DNA of 64,000 nt, from contig CM036658.1 in assembly GCA_020746105.1 (NCBI GenBank), forward strand, positions 9,594,689-9,658,688, given 5' to 3'. The DNA comes from Trogon surrucura (taxonomy: Eukaryota; Chordata; Aves; Trogoniformes; Trogonidae). Shown in pieces: positions 13,503 through 27,001 of this stretch. The position numbers and the translations under genes are program-made. The notes beneath the pieces are model-generated. The model searched no databases, had not been told where the DNA came from, and saw only the letters and a program-made list of their open reading frames with translations. Numbering within the stretch: position 1 is the first letter of the stretch; the number at the start of each line of letters is the position of its first letter.

Positions 13503-14884
13503 ACCCCCATCTGAACGTGAACCTGCCCAGGAAAGGTGTCAATCCTTGTTTCAAGGAGGTATTTTTAGTGTGAAATGCCTTCAACACAAAACCTTAAGAT
13601 CCATTTCTAAACATGTATCCAATGACACATTTCTTTAGGACGGTGCAAAGAAGAGTTGAACCTTCCGCTGCCTGGAAGGCAACTGGCTCCCTCCGCCAGC
13701 AAACAGAGCAGATGCTGCTGCAGAGTGGGAGCATTGTCTCTTTCTGGCTCTGGAAGCGTTGAAGAGCTTTTTTCCCCAAGCACTCTTCATCTAAGAGCAG
13801 ATGCATGGGTTCAGACCATCAGGATCTGCACACATGTCATGTCAGACACAGAGACAATGTGAGTGGGGAAAAGACGGTCACGAACTTCCAGAGATGGAGG
13901 TGGTGTATTTGCATTTAGTAGCCCTCAGAGGATTTCTCTTCTGTGAATTGGTCCAGTGGTTGCCAATTTCACTACGGAACATCCATTTCCAAAGATGCTC
14001 CAGATGCTGTTGCAGTGTGAGCAGCAGGAAAGAGAGCACTACTGCAGTGATGGGTTGGTGATAAGCATGAGTGAGCAGGCACATGATGCCCCAGTCTGAC
14101 AGAATGGGATGTTTTATCCTCACTAATTCCACTTACTGCTGTGCCAAAGTGGCTCAAGCTACTGGATGTGCAGTTCTGCGCCTTCTGATCATTTCTTAAC
14201 TATAAACAGCTACAGGGATAAAGCATCCTTTTGAGAGTCAGCTACATGTGTGTCAAATTTTGGTGCAATATTTTAAACAAATGTTTTTATGAATGGCAAA
14301 AGGGGAAAACCAGTCATATCAGTAATATACATGAAAAACCCACACACATTAAAAAATGAAATGGTGTTTTATAATGAAAGTATATCCAGCATCTTCAATT
14401 ATAGGAACACTAATTAAAACTTTACAGTTTTCCCACTTCACAGTTTATCAAGTAGTTTTATGCATCTTAATATCCCGGACCTTTAAACATTTTTTAAAAT
14501 GTTCATCATTTGTATGAACATCTATGTGTATTATTTTTTCCCTCGACACCCTCTCTAAATTTCCCTTTATGGTAACAAAAATGTAGATTTTCCTGTTAAT
14601 TTTCCATCTGTTAGCTGTATTACAGTATAGTACTATAATCAGGTCAATCTATTGCAAATATATGACATTTTATTTTGTTTTTACTGCATGATTAAATCAC
14701 TTTGAAAATTGTTTCCCTTGATTCAACGTCAGTGCTCCAATCTACGTTTTTTATTTAACTTCAACTGTTGATATGAAATAAAATTGGGAGCTTGAAAGAC
14801 AGATTTGTGACTTGAAAGGGGGAAAGTTTTGAGTCTGGAGATAAAAGAGAGAAATGTGGGAGCAAGAACTGCAAAATCTCAAGT
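13503..14884. other. Unique sequence, no gene recognised
   Basis: The first part (13.6-14.2 kb) has many overlapping open frames on both strands because stops are few, but none looks like a protein family. The remainder is AT-rich. No repeat was recognised. Confidence 0.45.
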
Positions 14885-15735
14885 ATCATAGAATCATGGA
14901 ATCATAGAATGGCCTGTGCTGGAAGGGAACTTAGAGATCATTTAATCCAACCTCCCTGTCATGAGCAGGGACACCTCCCAACTAGATCAGGCTACTCAAG
15001 GCTCTGTCCAACCTGGCCTTGAACACCTGCAGGGAGGGGGCAGCCACAACCTCTCTGGGCAATTCATTCCAAAGTCTTGCCCCCCTCGTACTGAAGAATT
15101 TCTTCCTAAGATCTAATCTAAATCTATTCTCCTTCAACTTAAACCCGTTTCCCCTTGTCCTATCAGTGGACACTCTTGTAAAAAGTCCCTCACCAGCCTT
15201 CATGTAGATTCTCTTCAGGTATTGGAAGGCAGCTATTAGGGGCCTCCGAAGTCTTCTCTTTTCAAGACTGAACAATCCCAGCTCCCTCAGCCTGTCCTCG
15301 TAGCAGAGGTGCTCCAGCCCCTGGATCATCTTTGTGGCCCTCCTCTGAACACGCTCCAAGAGATCTATATCCCTCTTATGGTGGGGACACCAGAACTGGA
15401 TGCAGTATTCGAGGTGGGGTTTCACAAGAGCAGAGTAAAGGGGGAGAATCACCTCTCTTGACCTGCTGGCTACGCTTCTCCTGATACATCCCAGGACTGG
15501 GTTGGCCTTCTGGGCTGCACGAGCGCACTGCCGGTTCATGTTGAGCTTCTCGTCTGTCAACACCCCCAAATCCTTCTCTCAACCCACTCTGTGCCCAGTT
15601 TGTGTTTGTGCCTGGGACTGGCCCGACCCAGGTGCAGGACCTTGCACTGTGACTTGTTGAAGCTCCTGCAGTTTGCACTGGCCCATTTCTCAAGCCCATC
15701 AAGGTCCCTCTGGATGGCATCTCTTCCCTCAAGTG
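14885..15735 (-). mobile_element. CR1 LINE 3' fragment, CR1-X-like type
   Basis: A minus-strand CR1, truncated at its 5' end. The tail at 14885 has three ATTCTATG-type units. The 3' UTR phrase (complement of aatggcctgtgctggaaggg, then aatccaacctccctg) is nearly the same as the tail of the two SINEs at 4.77 and 26.81 kb, so this copy represents the LINE type that supplied their tail. ORF2 similarity runs from 14982 to about 15735 and includes a KCKVLHLGR-type block in a second frame. It is the best preserved CR1 coding remnant in the window. Confidence 0.93.
14982..15569 (-). pseudogene. CR1 ORF2 C-terminal remnant (195 codons open)
   Basis: This open frame is the C-terminal domain of the CR1 ORF2 polyprotein, downstream of the reverse transcriptase catalytic motifs. 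Readable blocks in order are [80 protein letters not shown] and the terminal FKARLDRAL. It ends in a stop close to the 3' UTR, as in complete CR1 copies. A TGA lies in frame a few codons upstream, and similarity continues beyond it in another frame, so the 5' side is disrupted. With no endonuclease or catalytic RT motifs it cannot act alone. I infer no host function. Confidence 0.88.
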
Positions 15736-16611
15736 AGTATGATCAGAACATATCAAGAAAATTAACCAAATGTAAAGATTTTTTTTTCTCCTTTTCATTA
15801 AGTATTCAATTAAATAAATGAAACCTGAAAAATGGTATTTTCCTGTCTATATGTGTGGAATATATTCTCGGGAGAAAGAGAAGTGTTATAAGCAAAAGAA
15901 TAAGCAATGTAAACTGTGTGCTCTTTGAATGCTGCAGTGGTGATGTGAGACAGACTGGACAGTGTTTCCCATGATTACATGCAAGAGAAAAATCAAAAGC
16001 AGAGCTCTGTGTGTGAGCTGCTGCTGCAAACATTCAGCGTTTTGTCAGATATATTTGTTACTTTCTCCACTCAAAAAAGTGTAAAGCAATTAGGAGTTCT
16101 GAACTCTTGAAGTGTTGTGAAACAAACAAATAATTTTAATTTTTTTTTTTCAGGGAAAGCTTCTTTTTTTTGTCCATTATTCAATACTTTGAGGTGGAAG
16201 CAGGGAGGGAAAGTAACATTGACCAGTTCTGACAATTGGAAGAGAAACAAAGAATTGGAGGTGGATATTCACAAAAATGCCACAAAAGATGCTTGTGCTG
16301 AGTCATTTAGATGCTGCTCTTCATAGCAGTCTTAACTGCTTCCTTTGCTTCTGTCACTGTTCACTTCCTCAAGCAGTAATGAGAGCTGAATGTATCTTTT
16401 TTTCCATTATGATCATTTGAAGGTTTCACAAATTACTCCACCAAGTGCTTTCAGCTTTTCACAGAATTCATCAAGCAAAGGTATTTTATCACATCCATTA
16501 TCTTAAATACCATGAAAGCTGGCTCGGTTTTGGAGGCCTTGACTCACTCTGAGGTGACCTTGGTGTCTGCAATTTCAGCAGCCTCAGGCAGTGGAGATCT
16601 GGAATCACTGT
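15736..16611. other. Unique sequence, no gene recognised
   Basis: AT-rich sequence between two CR1 copies. The stretch 16510-16611 joins the next CR1 but is not CR1-like to my eye. Confidence 0.5.
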
Positions 16612-16919
16612 GTCACGAGGATGGAGCCAGGCTCTTCTCGGTGACAACCAATGATAGGACAAGGGGTAATGGGCTGAAACTGGAGCATAAGAGGTTCCGC
16701 TTAAACTTGAGAAGAAACTTCTTCTCAGTGAGGGTGACGGAGCCCTGGAACAGGCTGCCCAGGGAGGTTGTGGAGTCTCCTTCTCTGGAGACATTGAAGA
16801 CCCGCCTGGACACTTTCCTGTGTAGCATAATCTAGGCGTTCCTGCTCTGGCAGGGGTATTGGACTTGATGATTTTTCAAGGTCCCTTCCAAACCCTAACA
16901 ATCTGTGATTCTGTGATTC
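16612..16919 (+). mobile_element. CR1 LINE 3' end
   Basis: A plus-strand CR1 with the last ~70 codons of ORF2 in one open frame. It carries [20 protein letters not shown], then [36 protein letters not shown] and a stop. The 3' UTR and a ctgtgattctgtgatt tail end at 16919. It is a strongly 5'-truncated but fairly well preserved copy of about 310 bp, in the same subfamily as the plus-strand copy at 39.9 kb. Confidence 0.92.
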
Positions 16920-17653
16920 AAAGAGCCTTTCGGGGCCTGGCAGAAGTTATTGCCTCTCTTCAGCTGCTGCTACCAGTGAAAGACCCAATATCAGGAAAGC
17001 GTGGGACACACCAGAAGTGTCATTGCTAAGAAGCTTTAAGCATAGATGAGCCTCGTTTCTCTATAAGTTAAAAAGAGGTGACTAATGGAACATGACCTTT
17101 TGCAAATGACAGATGGAAGATCAAAAATAATGATTTATATGTGGAATTCTAATGGAGGATACACAGGTAGCAAACTGTACAAACTGTACAAACTGGACAA
17201 GACTCAAATCAACTTACAGTGTAAATTCTGTTCTGTGCTTAACAGCCTATGTAGTTCGAGATGGAAACAGATTATTTAGAGCTGGAAACCGTCTACATTG
17301 TATTTGTCTAACATTACGTGCACTTATGAGCAAAAATGCTCTGATTTTAAAAAAAATCAACATTTAAACACTTATTGAAAAGATAAATCACTGAAGGATT
17401 ACTGGTTTATTGCAGTGAAATACAAAAAAAAAGATGCCACAAACCTACAAATCCATGAAAAGTATTGCACAAAATAAAAACGGTTTCAAGTTTTATCTTT
17501 GGGGTGAATCAGTATGCAAACAGAGTGAAAACATGGCTCTTTTGATGTAACAGCTCTAGTAAGAACAGCAGCAGCGCCCATCCTTGAACATCTAGTGAAG
17601 GAAAATTTCCTCATGTAACCTGCAAATCAATGGTGTTAATTATTGCCTGACTA
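16920..17653. other. Unique sequence with a small 9-bp tandem repeat
   Basis: No gene recognised. Around 17170-17195 the unit CAAACTGTA is repeated about three times, the last copy imperfect. The rest is AT-rich with short open frames. Confidence 0.5.
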
Positions 17654-17827
17654 ATAGAATCATAGAATCATTTAGGTTATAAAAGGCCTTTAAGACCATC
17701 GAGTCCAACCATTAACACTAACAAATGCAGCACTAAACCATGTCCCTAAACATCTCATCTATATTTTTTTTAAATAGCTTCATGGATGGTGACTCCAACA
17801 CTGCCCTAGTCAACCAGTTCTAGTGCA
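17654..17827 (-). mobile_element. Old CR1 LINE 3' end
   Basis: A minus-strand CR1 terminus: tail units at 17654-17670, then 'accatcgagtccaaccatta' and 'ctaaaccatgtccctaa', which mark a distinct, older CR1 subfamily from the 7.0 and 14.9 kb copies. Similarity is lost after 'caaccagttctagtgc' at 17827. It is diverged, with a T-run insertion near 17763. Confidence 0.85.
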
Positions 17828-20800
17828 ACAGAAAGACTGATAAGGATTTTTTTTTAGGTGAATAACTGCACACCCATATGATTTGCAAGTGTTTTGACTC
17901 CGGATGCCTCTGGATGAGACAGCATGCATCTCACAGAATCCACCTTATTCTACTAGATACAGTCTTGTGGGATATCCATAACACAGAACCCCCTGCTCAC
18001 CTGCTAATTTAAGAGACAGGTGTAACCATATTTCAGCTGAAGACTTTTGACTTATCAGGTCAGCCTCTTTGGGTTTTGATTTAATGACATACATGAAAGC
18101 TACATCAGAAATTTTCATCTGCCAGTATCCTCAACTAGTGTTAGGCTAGTTTTCACTTCAGTTAACATAATTTCTGAGAGTTATTCAGTCTTGATAATTT
18201 TGCCTCATAAATATCTCTGAAATATAAATGAGGCATTATTTTCCCCAGGCACAGAAGATGTATTAGCTTGTTTCAAGTCCACAAGAACCTGCTGAATTTG
18301 GATCTCAAGTGTTCTGTGGGATCACATCAATTTTGCTTCTAGCAAAGGCATTCATTCACATACCTTTCTTAATATCTCAGGACAAAAGAATGAAAAAAAC
18401 CAAGACTTTAAATAGAAAATTCCTCTGTGAATAGGACCCATAGAAGCAGAGCCATGAATATTTTTTTCTAAAGTCTTCTATGGAGTCTATAGCAGACCAT
18501 TACCTGAATCAAAATCCTACTGAGGCTCAGGCTAATTTTGCAAGATGAACTCAGGAGTAATGTCAAGCTTTACAACAAGTAATTGTAATAAGAACAGTGT
18601 CTGTGGTTTAAAAACTTGCCGCAGCTTGTCAGTATTTGAATGTTTTCACTTACAATATCCTTGGAGAAATTGCAATGTTTTTCCTCAACACGCTAAGGTG
18701 TTGAAGTCAAGGTAATTCCTACCAGCTAACAGATGCCAGAGCATCAAGGCGAGGTTATACAGAGTTTTCTGTGTGGGTGTATTTGCAGAGGCACTCCAGT
18801 GAGATTTTACAACGTCTGAGCTGCCTTCGCTGATACACTCTTCCCCTGTGTGCAAAGTCTGAAGACTTAAGCAGCCCCTACTGTGCTTTGTGTTTTACAT
18901 GAAGTGTCTAAAAAATCAGTTTCTGTAGCAGATGTTACGTGTCCTACAAATAACAAGTATTGTGTTTATAGATCGTTTAGACCAAAAAGGACACGTGTCC
19001 AAGTAATCTATTTTATCAGAAGCTGAAGTTCAAAATCCTTCTGTACTGGACAAGCTCAGCGTGGGAAAGGATTTTAACTCTAGCACCACACCGCAGGAGT
19101 GGTTAATGTTGCATTGTGCGAGACTCCTCCTGCACGCTGCACCGTCAAAAAGAAAAGAACTCCTTTTGAACTTCCTTTCATAGCTCATACTGTGGGATTG
19201 TAAGACTCTTATAAATATGCTTCAGACATACAGTGAAGTATTGGAATGTTTAGAACAGAGACAGCTCAGTTGATTTCTGTATTTCAAGCTATTCCTGAAA
19301 ATACTGTGATTGTGTAATTGTTAAGGAGTCAAAAGGTTAATAAAGATGTTCTCCAAGCACTTACACTGCCAGTTGCAATGATGCTGGAGTAAAAGACTTA
19401 ATATATAAACATGGTAAGGTCACGGATGCTACTGTTGGTGATCATAGGATAATAAGTTTCTCTGCTGTCTGCACATATTAAATTTTGAAATTAGTCACCT
19501 GATAATGTTTGAGGAACCCCTATCTAATGCAGAAAAAGCTGTTCTCTTCCAAGACAGTTTAGAGATTATATTTTCTAAAATTAATGTTTAAGCATTCTCT
19601 AAGGGCAACAATCAAAATGATTGTTTGGAGAAAAATAAATATCAAAATGGTATTACCAATTAGACTTATCTGAAGCAGCATGTCATCATCTAAAAAGCCT
19701 TAATGAAAATGAAGATCATCAGGAATCAGCCAATCAAGACAAAACCAGCTAAGTGACCAAATGGACAAGCTAAAGACACCGAGATAGCTACAGCATATAT
19801 ATAAATACATATACATAATTAAGAGTCCTGATACTTGTGGACTACAGGACTTCACGAAATAAAAATATTAAGCAAGAACAAGCACCTAATTTTAAGTTTG
19901 ACAGGAACAAAATGAGGTCTATAATTCTGCATGGGAAAAAGAAGTTAAAACTTTCTTGAACTAAACAATTAAAAATATGCCATTAATGGATTTCAGTCTC
20001 ATTAAAACTTACTAAATTAACCTTCATATTAATGTGGCTTTTAATGAAGCAAATCTCATCACAAAAATTTCCTCTATCTTGCCAGTTTCCATTATCTGCT
20101 ACAGTAAAAGATAGTAATGTTTCATTTGAAGTTTGTTTCTCGCTGGCTGCTCACAACTAAAAATACCTACAATCAGTAGTCCCCTGTTACAACATAGCTT
20201 TGGTAGTAACAGCAAAGGATGAAGCATATTTAAGCAGTGTCCAGAATTAATTAAAAAACATTTTAGTGTATGCCATCTTTTTCTTCATTCATTTTCTTCT
20301 CTTATACGTGTCTGTAACTCTGAAGGAGAAATCTACATTTTTAGATTTTAAGTCAAGACCTGGATTTCTTTTAAAATTCTATGGGTGTTTAGCTATGTGT
20401 TTGTGGAAAGATGGAAGAAGCTGATACTAACGAAAGAGAAAAGGATGATAACTGAACAAAAGCTCATGTTTTGAGACAGGTATAATATTTTTAAGCAAAT
20501 AAATGAAATAATTTATTTAGGTTTATAAGTTTTAGTCTTTAACCATTTAACGCTCATTAAACCAGTCTACATTGTATTGTAGTTGTATGCCTGATACAAT
20601 AAGTGATTTCCCAAAGTAAATATATAACTAAGTACGTAGCTAGATTTAAAGCTACTCCTGAAAGTCAGGAACCTCTGAATCTGCCACTGGCCTGGAAAAA
20701 TGTTACCTATATACTTAGATAAGTCCTACTTCACTCATCTCTATCTCACCTCTCCTTCCAGGAAGAGTGTTTTTCCCTGACTGACGTGTGAGAGAAACTT

Positions 20801-23800
20801 CAAAAGGTCAGAGAATTATATTCTGTTATATATAAAATATGAATAATCTGCAATCAAAATGCTAACAGAAGATGGGAAGCCAATAAAGACCAGAATTTAA
20901 AATCATTAACCTTGAGATTCAGGGCAGACAATTTTAATCTAGCTGGCTGCACAGTCTTTGCTTTTAACCTAGAGAAATATTCAGCTTTTAAATTAACCAG
21001 AAAACAACTCCCCTGTTGTCACCTGGCTTCATTAAAATAATATTGTGTATGGAAGTGAAAATGAGATTAATATTAAAGTCGTGAAAGTTCAGATGAGTGG
21101 TATTCTTTAGTCCATAAAGCCTTCCACCACGCCAAAATTAGGAGAAAAAATAGGCATAATTTGATATTCCGTTTTGTTTCAAGAGAAAATTGCTGCACGA
21201 CCCTCTTGAGGCATATTTGTATCAATTGTATTGTTAGTGTGATATATCATGAATGAACCATTTTTCTGATGGTCACATTATACTCACAGAGAGGTATATT
21301 TGGTTCTGCAGGCTTCGGTGGAATGGCAAGATTGGACCAGCTGAGATCATTAATGACCCCAGGGCTCGAAAAATGTGCTGTGATGGTCCATGGTATGTTT
21401 TAACTTCTCCTATGAGCGGGATTCTTACATGTGCTCTAAATTTTGCTTTCAGTGTATCTGTTGGATGTGTGGTCAGTTTTTCAGAAGGGCAATGTAGAGC
21501 ACTTCTGCAAAATGTGTGATAAGTGATTGGAAAGCATAATCCAGTATTTTGGGCAATTGGATCAATGTTAACATGGTCTTAGTTTGTAAAAATAGGTAGG
21601 AAATATGCAGAATATTTTCTATCTCTAACTAGGGTAGATTTCTAAGCAATTGACTACATGTGACCAAAATGTGTTCATGAAACACTTACATACCTTTACT
21701 CCCTCAACGGGTGTTTTGTTTGCGTTCTGTGGCAGCCTTGGTCATAATTAACATCAAAAGAAAAATTAACAAGTAAAACTCCAAACAAACCCCAAACATG
21801 CAAACACAAGGAGTATTAGGTATCTCAAATCAATTTTTCAATGGGTCCACTTGATTATCAGTTGAAGAAGTGACACTAATGAAAATCAACATGATGTACA
21901 TCTGCCAGAGAAAAGTGACCATTTACTGCAGGTTTTTTTCGATCAGAGCAGCTTCCATTAGCATAAGATACGCTCCAAACCCTCAGTTGCTCTGAACAGG
22001 AATGCACAGTACCTTGTTGAGTTCAGAAATTGAATTGCTGGGACATCAGATTGGTTTGAAATTTTTAAATGAATGAACACTTGAGTTTTAATTGCTGCTG
22101 TTGTCTGGGCTGTGAGGGTTCGTCCTCCACAATATATGGGCTTGGCAACTGCAGCTGAAGTGACAACTAAGGCTGGAGCATGAGGAGACTGTGGTTGAAG
22201 TTCCAGCTAAGGAGATCAAGTTCTTTCATAAATGGACACCTGTCAATGAAACTCACAGTTTCAGCAGCTACTATAACGACTATGAAGTTCTAATAAATGT
22301 AATAATGGAGTAGAGCTTACTGCATGCCTTTCACCACTATTGAATAGCTGCACACAAAACCTAAGGACTCTACGCATATTTATTTTAACTAGAAGTAGAT
22401 AGGTAAGGGAGTTCTGCTGTTTTCACAGGCCGTGTGCCACTTGCGAGACTTCAGCAACATCCAAAGCTTCCTACCTCTGTTGGTAAGAAGAGATGGTTGA
22501 CAAAACACTTTCTATGGTAGTTTTGACTTTTCCTGAGTATTCATCTCCTGGCAGTCACACTGCTGAAAGGTGGACATCCCTTCTGGGTGAAAGTCCTACT
22601 GCAGAAAGTGGTTGGAGGCAGAGCATTCCTCAAGGAGAGCCCAGCACCCCTGACCTGCAGCAGCAGGTGCTCCAGACCTCTCAAAGTAGCCCCAACATCA
22701 AACCATGTGTGTGGCAATTCAGGGGTTATACCCAGAGGTGGACAGCAAAAAAATCTCACCAGCAAGCCCTTGGTAGAAACAAAGTCAGGTTACAATGCTT
22801 CAGAGCATGCACAGGATTACCACAAGAGACAGTTCATCATCTGTGTGTACTGTAAACTCTCTTGATGGGGCCCCAAATGGGTTAAAAGCCAATAAAGGGA
22901 GTGGCTCTGACACACAGTGTGGGACTGGGTGGATCAGACACAGAGACCTGCTCTCCAACTATCTGACCTGCTGTCTGCATGAAGAGCAGGGAGGCCATCA
23001 GCATCATCACTGGCATGAACTGTGAGAACGCGGGAGAGCTATCCTTTATCCAGAAAAAAAAGCTGACAGCTACTTGTGCAAGGGTTTTACACCTGCAGTG
23101 GCATCCTTTTGGGCCCATACTACAGCGTGTAGGTGCGTTAGTTACACTGATTTGAACTCTGATGGCTCTTTTGGGCTGCTGCTCTGCTGCATTGCTGCAC
23201 TGCTCACATTCCTGCCACATGTCGTCCTGTGCTCTTCAGCTGTATCATTGATTCTTCTCACTGAGAACTGACATTTTTGAGAAATAAACAACAAAACCTG
23301 AGTGGCTTCTGTGCACAACACACACAAATTCTTTCAGTGACATAAGGAGCAGCTCATTCACGGGTGTTTCCAAATTCGAATGTGGTAAGGTTCCACCATG
23401 CTTGCAGCTCTTCGATTCAGGTACTAATAGGAGTGGAGGGAATGATTTCCAACTCTCCTGTGACAAGTCATTTTAATTACTGAGGATGTCACTGTTATTA
23501 AGGATTTTAAGCAGGACAAGGTCTGCACAAACTGAAGTAAACTCATCCCTATTTTTATTGTTTTTCTCCATGAATGGATTTTCTTTCCTGAGATAACCAG
23601 TTCTATGGTATCAAGAGCGTTTCCCCTAAAGAAGAGAACAGTAGTGTGGGGAGGTACTTCCTGTCTCTTTTCTTCCCTTGATAAAAAAATCAATAGTAAG
23701 TTATACCAGCCCACTCAATCACCTGCTTTATTTGGAAGTATAGCTGCCTGGTGCATCTGAAGATGTGTGTTTGTTTTATTCTCAGAGCAGAATTGTCTCA

Positions 23801-26800
23801 TTCATCTCTAGAAGAAAGGTTGCAATGATGACTGTTTTCTTAGAAGACACTGACATTTTAAACACGTTTACTTCAAAGATTAATGTTATACTCAAGTGAT
23901 AAAGAATACTACACCTTGCAGCATGTTTTGGAGAACATCCTACTCCAATTTCTCATAGTCACACCTCATTCTGGCAGCCCCAGTTTACCCACCAATCACG
24001 GACAGAGAGTGAAGCCAAAGCACAGACTTGGAGCCGAAAAGGTGACGTAGATGCTGCCCTGCTGAGCACAGCCATCCCGGGACCCGAACAACTGGTGCTT
24101 AGGTCGAGACTTAAAACCCTCAGCTGGGTAACTTGGCTTTCTCTGCAATGTGGATGCTGAGACATATGCTATGACTTGAAATGGAACTGGGGACCTTGGG
24201 TTCCATCACCAATGCACAGGCAATCCTACGGCTCACCCACAGGCAATCCCATCCCACACACTTTCAGAAGCTTTCCTGATGCAAAGTTCAGTTTCTTTTA
24301 AATTACAGAGACCTAAAATTATGCTCTCATTAAAATTCATATATGTCACTACTTCTAATTAGATGTTTAAACCTCAGCAGTGTCTTTTTTTTGCTGATTT
24401 TTGTATGATTTTCTTCTATCACGTACGAAAAGCAGTTGTTATGACTCATGTTTCTTGTGTCTGTTATGAATGTCAAATAAATGCAATCTTTGTTCTTTGA
24501 CACAACTGTATTCATGATGTAGTACAGCACTGCTAGCACCCTGCAGAAAAAAAAATTAATTTGATTGTAAGCATATTTTTTTTTTCATCCTAGATATGAT
24601 TTCTTTCACTATTCAAGATCTAGTTTCAAAGATAAAATGAGTTGATCTCTGTAAAAGATAAATACACAGCTCAGCTTAATGATGTAATTTGTAGTTTTCA
24701 GTTAATTTCCCATCTGTGGTGACTTAGGTAGCTGCACAAAACTTTATAAGAGTGTGATGTCCCTTATGGGAGACCATATGCACTTTATGCACCACAAATT
24801 TCTCAGAGATACCAGATGAACTAGGGCCAGGTAAAATTGAGCAGAACATTTAATGTGTAATAGCCTTTCTAAAGAGTAACAAAAAATAAATTTATTATGA
24901 TAGAAATAAAACTGTTCTGTTAAATTATAATTTTTCTCTTTCTTAATGATAAGTTCAAGAGAGCCTAAGTCTCTGTCTAGACAAAAGTAACTTGTTGACA
25001 TAACTATCCATGTTCCTTACGTGGAGAAAAGTCTTCTCACTTCACTGCTGATGCCTGGGGACTTCTGATGAGAGAAAAGAGCAGTTATGAGAGTGCAGCA
25101 GGCAGGTACCAGTTAGCAGTTCTGTTAATGACACCAGGAGAGAGAAGGAAAAGGACTGAACCTGCATCAGCCAAAATGTCGGAGTTAACACAACAGAGAC
25201 CAGATGGAAATCAGAGCTGGATATACTGCAGCAGGAAGTGGCAGCTTTGGGCTCTGGTCACTTCTTCCAGGATTTTATTTGTCCACTTCAGAGGTCTTCT
25301 GTTCTGCTCATTTCTATTTTTAACTGTCTGCTTTCTTTGTCTTTACCATTTTCTGGGACCGTAAGTCTCAGAATGACAAGAGTTTGTAAGACACATTTGA
25401 CAAAAGATTTTTTTAAAAATTACTCAGACGTGAATGCTCACCATGTAGAACACACAATGTTCTCTTCATTTTTTTTTTCCTGAGGATTCCCTGGGCTCTT
25501 ATGACACTGAAGCCTTCATCCCTTTAAATCAGATAGTCTAAGGAAAAATACAAGTCTATGTAAAAGACCAGAACTGTGAATTCGTAGGAGTCAAACAAAA
25601 AAAAAATTATTATAATATTGAAAACACGAGATAAACAGTGGAGATGGATGCTGGAACTGTACTGAATCCCACCGATCCCTCCAAGGGTTGCTCTGGACCC
25701 ATGCCAGCAGCAGGAAGCCTTTGACACTGTGCACACACCCTGGGGAGGTAAATCTGTCTTGGACTACCGGACTCTGAGAAACCTTCTGAAACTGCTGAGC
25801 AGTTAGGATAACACTTACAAAGACAGATTTCAGCACACCTTCTTTCCCATTGATTTCATACACGATCAAGAAGTAACAGCAGAAATAACAAACTTTATCA
25901 GTCTCATTGTTAAGAACGTGTAAAAGCTACATATACCTTATGCTGAAAGGTGCTATTTCAAATAAAGAAAATTAGAGGAATCTGTGTAATTTTCCCAAGC
26001 ATCCCACTGAAATACACAGGTAACTTCCAGAACTCAGGAATATGCATTAAATTCCACAATCTCTTCAAAGGCCCCAGCAGACATGCGAATAAGTCTTTAG
26101 GTAAAGAAGCTTAAATCTGTGAAAGCACATTATTCTAAAATGTTCATCTCTGGTTTGGTAATAATTGAAGCAGCTTTACAACTGAATCGTTTCTCCTAAA
26201 GTATCCCTTAAGTGATTCAGGATAATCCTCCAAAAGTATAATTTCCATACCTGCAGGTTACAACTGCAGTTTCCTACACTATGTGTTGAATGCTTTGACT
26301 GGATACAAATCCACTGGGTTAAAGCAGCTTCATTTCCATCACAAACTTCTAATCTAAAAGGTACTGCAGTTTTGTAAATGTTTCCATGAGGTTCAAGGTA
26401 TTTAGATTTTCAATAATACCTTTCTTTATCGCCAAATTTGACCAGCAGCTTCTTCCATTATAAGGTAATAATGTTTTCAGAAAAGACGAACTCCTGTTCT
26501 TCGAAAACAAAAAGGTTATGATGTCTTTATTTGAATTTTGAAAGTTTGTTGCTTAGTATTTAGAGGGATTTACACCTATTCCATTGCATTATTCTGTCTT
26601 TTAATCTTCAATGACCTTTTAATACTACCTGTAAAATGTCATATCACCACGTAATGAGGACACTTGTTCTTTTTATTGATATTCTTTAAGTCCATTGTGA
26701 AGTCATACCTTCTACCAGATTAAACAATCTGACTTCTGCTGTCAGTGTTTTCTTTTTTATTTCCAATTACTCTAACTCTACAGCCACACCTGCATGGGCA

Positions 26801-26812
26801 GAACTCTCCAAT
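17828..26812. other. About 9 kb without recognisable repeats or genes
   Basis: This is the longest interval in the window without a transposon I can recognise. Open frames are short. 22.5-23.3 kb has several overlapping frames of 60-120 codons on both strands, but none has a recognisable domain, a consistent frame or exon-like borders. 19.8 kb has a short AT dinucleotide-like run. Parts of 20.9-21.2 kb read like the AT-rich, homeodomain-site-rich sequence often found in conserved non-coding elements, but conservation cannot be judged from one genome. Confidence 0.5.
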
Positions 26813-27001
26813 AATCATAGAATCATAGAATGGCCTGGGCTGGAAGGGACCTTAGAGATCATTTTAATCCAACCTCCCTGTTGTGGGCAGGGACGCCACC
26901 TCTCGACTAGGTCAGGCAACACATGAGAACTGAACTGGAATCGAACCCACGACCTTTGGTGTTTCAAGCACCACGCTCAACCCACTGAGCTAAACCGGCC
27001 C
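26813..27001 (-). mobile_element. tRNA-headed SINE with CR1 tail (TguSINE1-like), copy 2, near complete
   Basis: This copy keeps the full 5' end: on the minus strand it starts GGGCCGGTTTAGCTCAG, close to the 5' end of tRNA-Ile. The A box complements 26982-26992 and the B box complements 26937-26947. A short linker leads into the CR1-X-like tail, which ends in ATTCTATG units at 26813. Compared with the copy at 4.77 kb it differs at about six positions over the shared ~180 bp by eye, so the two insertions are of similar, fairly recent age. No target duplication is evident, as is usual for CR1-driven insertion. Like copy 1 it has no coding capacity. Confidence 0.88.

Noticed and set aside
22493-23327. 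Cluster of open frames of 60-120 codons on both strands
   Set aside because: They overlap in several frames, have no recognisable domain and no consistent splice borders. Low stop density explains them.
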